In this document: in pieces, positions 1 to 5,026 of the stretch
How positions within the stretch are numbered: the first letter of the stretch is position 1
Layout of the letters: each line of letters begins with the position of its first letter
Source: Candidatus Hydrogenedentota bacterium
GTDB taxonomy: Bacteria; Hydrogenedentota; Hydrogenedentia; Hydrogenedentales; SLHB01
Direction: 5' to 3'
Assembly (NCBI GenBank): GCA_003552765.1
Contig: PUOI01000452.1
Coordinates: 1-7,027 of the forward strand
Length of the DNA stretch: 7,027 nt
Made by a program: the position numbers and the translations under genes
The notes under the pieces: model-generated
The model's database searches: none
Told to the model about the DNA's origin: nothing
The model's input: only the letters and a program-made list of their open reading frames with translations

Positions 1-20
1 CACCTTGCGGAAAGCGGGAC

Positions 21-119
21 CTACTGGTTGCGCTGGAGGCGCAGGCGGATCGTTTCACCCTCGTATTCCAGCTCGGCTTCATCCACCATCATCGAGACCA
101 ACGCCAGCTCGTTGTCCTC
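21..119 (-). pseudogene. In-frame continuation of the small protein beyond its TAA stop
   Basis: Directly after the TAA at 120-122 the same frame stays open for 32 codons before TAG at 21-23. It reads EDNELALVSMMVDEAELEYE and then GETIRLRLQRNQ. The peptide is acidic then basic, with alternating hydrophobic residues typical of a strand-helix-strand ending, and it matches the style of the upstream 81 residues. The simplest reading is that a single substitution (for example GAA or CAA to TAA) or a sequencing error interrupted one ~114-residue gene. The internal ATG ATG pair near 90-92 has no clear ribosome binding site, so an independent gene is less likely. UAA is not a selenocysteine codon, so programmed recoding is not favoured. 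Confidence 0.5.
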
Positions 120-365
120 TTACGTCTCGCCCATCAATTGCCAGTAGTAGTCTTCCAATTCGGGCTGGCGGTCTCCCCGGAGCTTTTTGCGCAGGCGGGC
201 GATGGCGTCGGGAGTAAGCTGGACCCCATGGAAAGTGAACGCAAGCACAAACACGTCTTCCTCCTCGCTGTAGGTCAGCTCAAAGCGGGGACTCTCCAGC
301 GAGTAGAGAAAGTGAGTCACGATCTCGTCTACGATTCGGGCGATCTTCTTTATTTCGTGCTTCAT
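120..365 (-). CDS. Small hypothetical soluble protein downstream of DUF1576 gene (possibly truncated by in-frame stop)
   Basis: An 81-residue charged protein with no signal peptide or membrane segment, so probably cytoplasmic. It begins with a basic, helix-like N-terminus (MKHEIKKIARIVDEIV), followed by a strand-rich acidic middle (residues ~27-50) and an LTPDAIARLRKKL helix, and ends with a PELEDYYWQLMGET segment. The ATG at 363-365 is preceded by an AGGTGA-like ribosome binding site about 5 bases away, and it begins 21 bases after the DUF1576 stop, so the two genes are very likely co-translated from one message. The TAA at 120-122 is followed in the same frame by 32 more sense codons of matching style, so the natural protein may be about 114 residues. 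I have a recollection of ~115-residue proteins with a similar PE.EEYYW end and acidic tail in anaerobes, but I cannot assign a function. It could be a small partner or regulator of the adjacent transporter; that is inference from position only. Confidence 0.7.
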   Translation of the reverse strand: MKHEIKKIARIVDEIVTHFLYSLESPRFELTYSEEEDVFVLAFTFHGVQLTPDAIARLRKKLRGDRQPELEDYYWQLMGET

Positions 366-386
366 GCTTTCACCTGCTTGAGCGCG

Positions 387-1676
387 TTATCGTTTGAAGG
401 CGTCGATGATGGGCGAGAGAAACGCCGCGACAAACCCTCCCGCAAACCCATTGTTGTAAAGATTGACTCCGCCGTGCAACACGCCGACGTTCATGACCAC
501 CGACAAGTGACAGGCCCCCGCCACCATGCCAGCCAGAACCCCATAGTGGCCCGCAATAGGAGCCAATGTAGTGCCAAACAAACCGGTTATGACGAGTCCC
601 GTCGTTTCCCCCTCCCACGTCTTGAACAAGGAGGCAATAACGACCCCCGCCAAGACGGGGAGGCAGTTGCGCAAATGCTTTCCAAAGGCCGCGAACCCCA
701 CGACGGTTAACACGCCGCCAATGACGGGGCCGTTGAAAGAGCCTCCAAGCGCGATGACAAACCCCGTGGCGACGAGCCCCATGACGCCCATGTTGATGAA
801 AGACGCGGCATGGTTGCCGATCGTGGTGAAGTCGCTCACCAGACGGCCCGAGGAGGCGTGGATGTCCTTGAACGCAGTGCGCAGCCCGGCGAAATCCTTC
901 CGCGCAAGCCACAATCCAAACGCGATGAGCAAGATGAAGACGGCGCCGAAATACACCTGGAGCCCGGTGCTGAACTCATCGGTCAGAATGCGTTCAAGTT
1001 CGACCTCAAACTGGAAACTGCGCAAGATGGCGATGAAGAACGACCCGATGATGCCGCCCGTGAACCCGATGTTGTAGATATTGTACCCATTGTGGAACTC
1101 AAGCATGTGCGAGGCCAGCGGAGGCAAGATGAATCCGGCGCCTATTCCGAGAAGAATTCCGATGGGAGCGCCCAATGCAGTGGGTAACCAAGAACCGAAG
1201 GTGACGAAACTTACGAGCGGGGCGAGGGTAGTGCCGAAAAGGGCCACGAGCGCGTAATTCTTGACGGGGGTTCGCTGTGCGCGCGCGTAGAGCATGACGC
1301 CGATGAAGATCGGCCAGATGTTGTACATATTCTTACCGAAAAAGGCGAAGCCTATGACGGTGTAAATCGCCGCAATGAAAGGGCCGCTGGGCTCGATGCG
1401 CAGGGCAATCATTATGAGGCATCCTATGAGCCCGCACACTCCGGCGTTAAAAAGGGCCGCCCCAAGCCCCCCGACGGCCAGCGAATCCGTCAGGAGGATG
1501 CTGGGCGCTGTCAGAATACGTTTCAGGTTCCCCAGAAACTCGGTTCCGGATTCCATGGTTAGCCCCACCACAAGCCCCGAGGCGATTAGGAGGAGGGGCA
1601 GGGCCATCAGGGCGGCCATGTGAACGGCCTCGCTGTCTTGGTGAACAGATTCGCGCCCCTCATGGGCTTCACTCAT
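387..1676 (-). CDS. DUF1576-family polytopic membrane protein, probable transporter with two homologous halves
   Basis: A 429-residue inner-membrane protein with about a dozen hydrophobic segments after a hydrophilic N-terminus (residues 1-20). I recognise it as DUF1576 by its length and by its GGLGAALFNAG, IGFAFFGKN and LFGTTLAPL blocks; the biochemical function of that family is unknown to me. The protein is a tandem duplication. Residues ~58-221 and ~276-427 align: FNAGVCGLIG with INMGVMGLVA, TVIGFAFFGKNMYNIWPIFIGV with a TVVGFAAFGKHLRNCLPVLAGV copy, LFGTTLAPL with LFGTTLAPI, and GYNIYNIGFTGG with GVNLYNNGFAGG. Each half carries two histidines before its last block (H190/H195 and H390/H401) plus the paired Asn residues of the YNIG/YNNG motif, which are candidate substrate-contact positions. 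Two-fold internal repeats are typical of secondary transporters and channels. The ATG at 1674-1676 has a GAGG-type ribosome binding site 9 bases upstream. The gene follows the pump after 104 bases and precedes the small gene by 21. Family call fairly sure; substrate unknown. Confidence 0.85.
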   Translation of the reverse strand: MSEAHEGRESVHQDSEAVHMAALMALPLLLIASGLVVGLTMESGTEFLGNLKRILTAPSILLTDSLAVGGLGAALFNAGVCGLIGCLIMIALRIEPSGPFIAAIYTVIGFAFFGKNMYNIWPIFIGVMLYARAQRTPVKNYALVALFGTTLAPLVSFVTFGSWLPTALGAPIGILLGIGAGFILPPLASHMLEFHNGYNIYNIGFTGGIIGSFFIAILRSFQFEVELERILTDEFSTGLQVYFGAVFILLIAFGLWLARKDFAGLRTAFKDIHASSGRLVSDFTTIGNHAASFINMGVMGLVATGFVIALGGSFNGPVIGGVLTVVGFAAFGKHLRNCLPVLAGVVIASLFKTWEGETTGLVITGLFGTTLAPIAGHYGVLAGMVAGACHLSVVMNVGVLHGGVNLYNNGFAGGFVAAFLSPIIDAFKR

Positions 1677-1713
1677 TGTTCCATCCCTCTCCTTTCCCCA
1701 ACGGATTCGGGCC

Positions 1714-1745
1714 GCTCCGCCACGGCGTTTCCAGCGTGGCGGAGC
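1714..1745 (-). repeat. Perfect 11-bp hairpin between pump and DUF1576 genes
   Basis: GCTCCGCCACG at 1714-1724 and CGTGGCGGAGC at 1735-1745 are exact reverse complements around a 10-base loop. The structure lies 35 bases after the pump stop and 38 bases before the DUF1576 start. No T-run follows it on the minus strand, so it is not a classical intrinsic terminator. It may protect or process the message, weaken read-through between the two genes, or be a REP-type repeat. Confidence 0.6.
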
Positions 1746-1780
1746 ATGCCAAGCCTTCGGCCGGAGTCAGTCCCGAACTC

Positions 1781-4537
1781 TTACGAGATCACCTCCCGGC
1801 CCAATCGAGCCTCCCAGCGCCGGATGAACCATTTCTCGCCCTCGACAAGGAAGTAGGAGGCGATGGTCACAACGAGTATAACAAGCCAATGGAAGGCGGT
1901 GAGACCGGTGGTTTCAAACAACTCTTGCATGAAGGGCGCGTAAGAGAACAGGAGCTGAGCGGCCACGACAATAACCGCCGCTAGAATAGCCAACCGGTTC
2001 TCCGTGAGCCCCTTGAGGTTCATCGTGGGCTCCTTGATGTAACGCACGTTGAACAGATAGAAGACTCCGAACATCACCAAGGTGTTTACGGCGACGGTCC
2101 GCGCGTATTCTTCCTCCATCCCGATGTGGTTCATCCAAATGAACAGGGCGAATATTCCTATGGCCCATGTGACGCTAACCGAACCAATGCGCCACAGGAA
2201 AAACTTGGTGAGCAGCGGTTGATCGGGATCGCGCGGCGGCCGGTGCATGATGCCGGCTTCCGGCGGCTCAAATGCCAGCGATACCGCCAGCGTGACGGCG
2301 GTGATCATGTTCACCCACAGGACCTGCACGGGTGTGATGGGTAGAACGTAGCCCGCCATGATCGCGGCGATAATGGTCAACGCCTGCCCGCCGTTGGTGG
2401 GCAACAAGAAAAAAATGGCCTTGCGCAAGTTGGTGTAGACGGTCCGGCCTTCCTCCACGGCGTTGACGATGCTGGCGAAATTGTCATCGGTGAGGATCAT
2501 CTTCGAGGCTTCCTTGGACACCTCGGTCCCCTTGATCCCCATGGCGATGCCGACATCGGCGTTTTTCAAGGCGGGCGCGTCGTTTACCCCATCGCCCGTC
2601 ATTCCCACTACTTCGCCATTGGCCTGAAGGGCTTTCACCAGGCGCAGCTTGTGCTCGGGGCTCACCCGCGCGAACACGTCCACATCCCGTACGTGTTGCT
2701 CAAGGGTTTCGTCCGAGGCTTCTTCGATATCCGCGCCGGTTAGCGCGGTTTCCCCGTCGCCGATGCCGAGTTGAGCGCCGATGGCGGTGGCGGTCAAGGC
2801 GTGGTCGCCTGTGAGCATCTTGACGTCGATGCCGGCGGTCCGGCACAGGTTCACCGATTCGACGGCCTCTTGACGGACGGGGTCCATGATGCCCACGATG
2901 GCCAGCATGGTGAATCCGCCTTCCTCCACCTCGGCGGCTTGGAGGGTGTCCTTATCCAAGGGCGTGGGCTTCCACGCGATGGCGAGGACGCGTTGGCCTT
3001 CGCGCGCCCAGGCCTCGGCGTACCACAGCCAATCGACGGGGTCGATGTGCTGTTCCTCCTCGCCCCCGCCCTTGCGCTGCTGGCTGCACATTTCGAGCAC
3101 CCGCTCGACCGCTCCCTTAACGCAGATAAGTCCTTGATCTTCGCGGTCCTTGTGCTTGGGATGGTGGAGCGTGGCCATATATCGCTTGCTCGAATCGAAA
3201 GGAACGCTGTCCACGCGCGGCCATGCCTTTTGCTTTTCGGTCTCATCGAAGCCCGCTTTCCGCGCCGCCACGAGTAATGCGCCTTCCATGGGATCGCCAA
3301 CGGGCTCCCACAGATCCGTCTCGGGGCTGCGGCGCAGATAGGCGTCGTTGCATAGCAAGCCGGCTCGCAGTCCGTCCAACAGCGCGGGACGTTTGTGGCA
3401 ATCGAAGGGTTCGCCCTCGCATACGAAGGAGCCCTCGGACGGATCGTAGCCCTGACCCGTGACCTCTATCGCCTGCGCGCCTGCGTAAATGTGCTGGACC
3501 ATCATCTCGTTGCGCGTCAACGTGCCGGTTTTGTCAGAGCAGATGGTGGTGAGGGCTCCGAGCGTATCAACGGCTGGAAGCCGGCGGATGATCGCGCGGC
3601 GCGACGCCATGCGTTGAACGCCGATGGCCAGCGTGATGGTCATGATGGCGGGCAGCCCCTCGGGAATGGCCGCCACGGCCATGGCCACCACGGCCAGGAA
3701 GAGATCCACCGGCTCTTCCTGCCCCACAAACAGTCCGAAAAGGAACGTGAATATCGCCACCCCTACGATGACGGCGGCGAGCACACGCCCGAACGCCTCA
3801 ATCTTCTTCATCAGAGGTGTGGCGATTTCTTGGCTTTGCTCGACGAGTTCGCTGATGCGCCCGATTTGGGTGTCATTGGCGGTCGCGACCACCACGCCGC
3901 GCGCCGTGCCAGCGGTGACCAGCGTGCTCGAGAACGCCATGCAGGTCCGGTCACCCACGGAAGCCTTCGCGTCAAGAGGACTCACACCTTTGTGAACGGG
4001 GGCCGATTCCCCCGTGAGCACGGCCTCGTCTATGGAGCATTCCCGGGCTTCCATGAGGCGCAAATCCGCGGGCACTTTGTCCCCGGCTTCCAAGACCACG
4101 ACATCGCCCGGGACCAGGGTTTCGGCATTCACTCGCTGAGGGGCCCCATCCCGAATCGCCGACGCTTCCACCACCACCATCTTGGCGATGGCTTCCAGCG
4201 CCCTTTCGGCCTTGCCCTCTTGAAGAAAGCCGATGACGGTGTTGATCACCACCACGCCGAGAATGACCCACGTGTCCAGCCATTCACCGAGGAAAGCGGC
4301 GACCACGGCCGCGACGATCAAAATGTAGATGAGGATATTATGGAAGTGAGAGAGAAACCGGACGAGGGCGCTGCGCTTCTTGGGAGGCCGTAACGTATTG
4401 GGACCGAAACTGCTTAGTCTCTGTTCGGCCTCTGTTTGACTCAGGCCATCTTGACTGGTGTCCAGCTGCTCATGGACGGTGGAAAGATCTTCGGCATGCC
4501 ACGCGGTTGTTCGTAGTTGCTCGCGATCAAATTCCAT
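1781..4537 (-). CDS. P-type (P2) cation-transporting ATPase, Ca2+-ATPase/CtpF-like
   Basis: A 918-residue ATP-driven cation pump of the inner membrane (numbering from the ATG at 4535-4537). Order: N-terminal cation ATPase domain (~11-65), M1/M2 (~67-105), actuator domain with TGES (175-178), M3/M4 with PEGLP (292-296), phosphorylation motif CSDKTGTLT (Asp335), nucleotide-binding domain with GDPMEGA (414-420) and KGA (474-476), hinge TGDGVNDAPALKNADVG (from 647), then M5-M10 (~706-900). All catalytic residues are present, so it should be active. The M6 exit segment, AFEPPEAGIMHRPPRDPDQP, resembles mycobacterial CtpF and related bacterial pumps rather than MgtA. Compared with SERCA, the M4 Glu is kept (E293), as are the M5 and M6 Asn (N715, N743) and M6 Thr (T746), but the acidic ligands of M5, M6 and M8 are Q718, A747 and G824. 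The ion is therefore uncertain (Ca2+, Na+, K+ or other). A GTG at 4583-4585 would add 16 residues, but the ATG has an AAGAAAGGA ribosome binding site 3 bases upstream and begins where family homology begins. Confidence 0.92.
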   Translation of the reverse strand: MEFDREQLRTTAWHAEDLSTVHEQLDTSQDGLSQTEAEQRLSSFGPNTLRPPKKRSALVRFLSHFHNILIYILIVAAVVAAFLGEWLDTWVILGVVVINTVIGFLQEGKAERALEAIAKMVVVEASAIRDGAPQRVNAETLVPGDVVVLEAGDKVPADLRLMEARECSIDEAVLTGESAPVHKGVSPLDAKASVGDRTCMAFSSTLVTAGTARGVVVATANDTQIGRISELVEQSQEIATPLMKKIEAFGRVLAAVIVGVAIFTFLFGLFVGQEEPVDLFLAVVAMAVAAIPEGLPAIMTITLAIGVQRMASRRAIIRRLPAVDTLGALTTICSDKTGTLTRNEMMVQHIYAGAQAIEVTGQGYDPSEGSFVCEGEPFDCHKRPALLDGLRAGLLCNDAYLRRSPETDLWEPVGDPMEGALLVAARKAGFDETEKQKAWPRVDSVPFDSSKRYMATLHHPKHKDREDQGLICVKGAVERVLEMCSQQRKGGGEEEQHIDPVDWLWYAEAWAREGQRVLAIAWKPTPLDKDTLQAAEVEEGGFTMLAIVGIMDPVRQEAVESVNLCRTAGIDVKMLTGDHALTATAIGAQLGIGDGETALTGADIEEASDETLEQHVRDVDVFARVSPEHKLRLVKALQANGEVVGMTGDGVNDAPALKNADVGIAMGIKGTEVSKEASKMILTDDNFASIVNAVEEGRTVYTNLRKAIFFLLPTNGGQALTIIAAIMAGYVLPITPVQVLWVNMITAVTLAVSLAFEPPEAGIMHRPPRDPDQPLLTKFFLWRIGSVSVTWAIGIFALFIWMNHIGMEEEYARTVAVNTLVMFGVFYLFNVRYIKEPTMNLKGLTENRLAILAAVIVVAAQLLFSYAPFMQELFETTGLTAFHWLVILVVTIASYFLVEGEKWFIRRWEARLGREVIS

Positions 4538-4540
4538 GGG

Positions 4541-4549
4541 ATCCTTTCT
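4541..4549 (-). promoter_or_regulatory. Ribosome binding site deciding the pump start
   Basis: On the minus strand AAGAAAGGA precedes the ATG at 4535-4537, separated by TCC (CCC including the next bases overlaps the start context). This purine-rich site supports the ATG start over the in-frame GTG at 4583-4585, which sits inside the loop of a predicted stem-loop and has no comparable site. Confidence 0.6.
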
Positions 4550-4557
4550 TGTCTCTT

Positions 4558-4606
4558 CCGTTTTCCCGCCGGGCGCGGCATCCACGTGCGGCGGGTCCCC
4601 AAACGG
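4558..4606 (-). promoter_or_regulatory. Second stem-loop of the pump mRNA leader
   Basis: Minus-strand arms are CCGTTT (4601-4606) with AAACGG (4558-4563), and inside them CCCGCCG (4589-4595) with CGGCGGG (4565-4571). A 5-base bulge sits on one side and 1 base on the other, with a 17-base loop at 4572-4588. That gives 13 paired bases. It begins one base after the first leader stem-loop ends and stops 8 bases before the ribosome binding site. Such placement suits control of translation or elongation, although the role is inferred. Confidence 0.5.
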
Positions 4607-4607
4607 C

Positions 4608-4677
4608 GCGGAAGCCTTGCTTGCGTTACACCGGCCCGGATATCCCCCAAGCCAATCCCAGATAACGCAGCTTCCGC
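4608..4677 (-). promoter_or_regulatory. First stem-loop of the pump mRNA leader, 15 paired bases
   Basis: On the minus strand GCGGAAGCTGCGTTA (4663-4677) pairs perfectly with TAACGCA (4622-4628) and then, after a 6-base one-sided bulge AGCAAG (4616-4621), with GCTTCCGC (4608-4615). The 34-base loop at 4629-4662 is G-rich and contains the small palindrome GGATATCC. An 8+7-bp stem of this kind is unlikely by chance. No T-run follows, so it is not a plain terminator. I do not recognise a known riboswitch class: the conserved strings I associate with the manganese (yybP-ykoY) and M-box classes are not seen. Confidence 0.55.
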
Positions 4678-4693
4678 TACTCAGCAGCCGTTT

Positions 4694-4722
4694 ATCTTAG
4701 CGAAACAGCGGTCCCCGCGCAA
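4694..4722 (-). promoter_or_regulatory. Possible sigma70-type promoter for the pump unit
   Basis: On the minus strand TTGCGC (4717-4722) and TAAGAT (4694-4699) are separated by 17 bases. The match to consensus is 3/6 for the -35 and 4/6 for the -10. Transcription would begin near 4687, about 10 bases before the first leader stem-loop, giving a leader of about 150 bases. The location is coherent, but the boxes alone are weak evidence. Confidence 0.22.
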
Positions 4723-4733
4723 CAAAATGATCC

Positions 4734-4937
4734 CGGCGCAATCGCCGGATACGGCGGGGTGGGCGCGTCTACATTCGTTGGCCCTTCGGACCACCCCATT
4801 CAAAGGGGGGCGAAGGGTATTTCCGGCGGCCAAATGTATGCCGGCAAGATGCCGGCGGTACGAATTATTCCCCTTTGAAGGGGGATGTTGTTCCTTCGAG
4901 CAACGCTCTTATCCGGCGATTGGGGTTTCGGCGCAAT
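4734..4937. repeat. 9-bp direct repeat bracketing the nested inverted-repeat block
   Basis: CGGCGCAAT occurs at 4734-4742 and again at 4929-4937, one on each side of the inverted-repeat block. The left copy overlaps the first 4 bases of the 13-bp terminal repeat and the right copy lies 6 bases outside the other end. It is therefore not a clean target-site duplication and may be coincidental. Confidence 0.3.
4739..4922. repeat. Nested inverted-repeat block (MITE- or REP-like)
   Basis: The outer ends are a perfect 13-bp inverted repeat, CAATCGCCGGATA (4739-4751) and TATCCGGCGATTG (4910-4922). Inside it, CCCCATTCAAAGGGG (4794-4808) is complementary to CCCCTTTGAAGGGG (4870-4883) except for one extra A. 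At the centre GCCGGCA-AGA-TGCCGGC (4840-4856) is a perfect 7-bp hairpin. Further hairpins lie at 4782-4817 (CCCTTCG with CGAAGGG, plus an inner C/G stem) and 4887-4904 (GTTGTTC with GAGCAAC, one wobble). The block has no plausible coding frame. The AAAGGGG/CCCCTTT and GCCGGCAAGATGCCGGC types of string recur in many environmental genomes, which points to a dispersed repeat; dispersal in this genome cannot be seen from one copy. Confidence 0.5.
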
Positions 4938-4946
4938 GGACGGGAA

Positions 4947-4977
4947 GAAACCGCCGCCCAATCACGGCAGCGGTTTC
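4947..4977 (-). terminator. Terminator-like hairpin after the PQQ propeller gene
   Basis: On the minus strand GAAACCGC (4970-4977) pairs with GCGGTTTC (4947-4954). After one mismatch the stem continues with GCC/GGC, leaving a 7-base loop. The stem runs into TTCTTCCC, a modest pyrimidine/T-rich tail. It lies 50 bases beyond the propeller stop codon, where a terminator would be expected. The tail is weaker than a canonical T-run. Confidence 0.45.
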
Positions 4978-4987
4978 GTGAACGTCC

Positions 4988-5010
4988 ATGCCTGAGAAGG
5001 CATCATGATG
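4988..5010. repeat. Hairpin with GAGA loop adjoining a 10-bp palindrome
   Basis: ATGCCT (4988-4993) and AGGCAT (4998-5003) form a 6-bp stem closed by GAGA on the plus strand (TCTC on the minus strand). The self-complementary CATCATGATG (5001-5010) overlaps its end. It sits 17 bases beyond the propeller stop, between it and the terminator-like hairpin. It may be a 3'-end stabilising structure or a protein-binding palindrome. Confidence 0.35.
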
Positions 5011-5026
5011 TTTTGGTCAAACGCAT

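Noticed and set aside
138..710. 190-codon open frame on the plus strand
   Set aside because: Antisense across the small gene and the DUF1576 gene, with a low-complexity polar translation and no family resemblance.
3395..4393. 332-codon open frame on the plus strand
   Set aside because: It lies wholly antisense to the pump gene, whose P-type ATPase motifs are unmistakable. Its translation is His/Arg/Asp-rich with no recognisable domain, as expected for a GC-rich shadow frame.
4538..4585. Extension of the pump by 16 residues to a GTG start
   Set aside because: The added residues (MDAAPGGKTEETRKDP) are not family-like, the GTG lacks a good ribosome binding site and lies in the second leader stem-loop, while the internal ATG has a good site.
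4558..4677. Known manganese (yybP-ykoY) or M-box riboswitch upstream of the pump
   Set aside because: The conserved loop strings I associate with those classes are not visible; only the general two-hairpin shape and placement are riboswitch-like.
4739..4922. CRISPR array suggested by repeated G/C-rich strings
   Set aside because: The repeats are inverted and nested rather than direct and evenly spaced, there are no spacers, and no cas genes are present.
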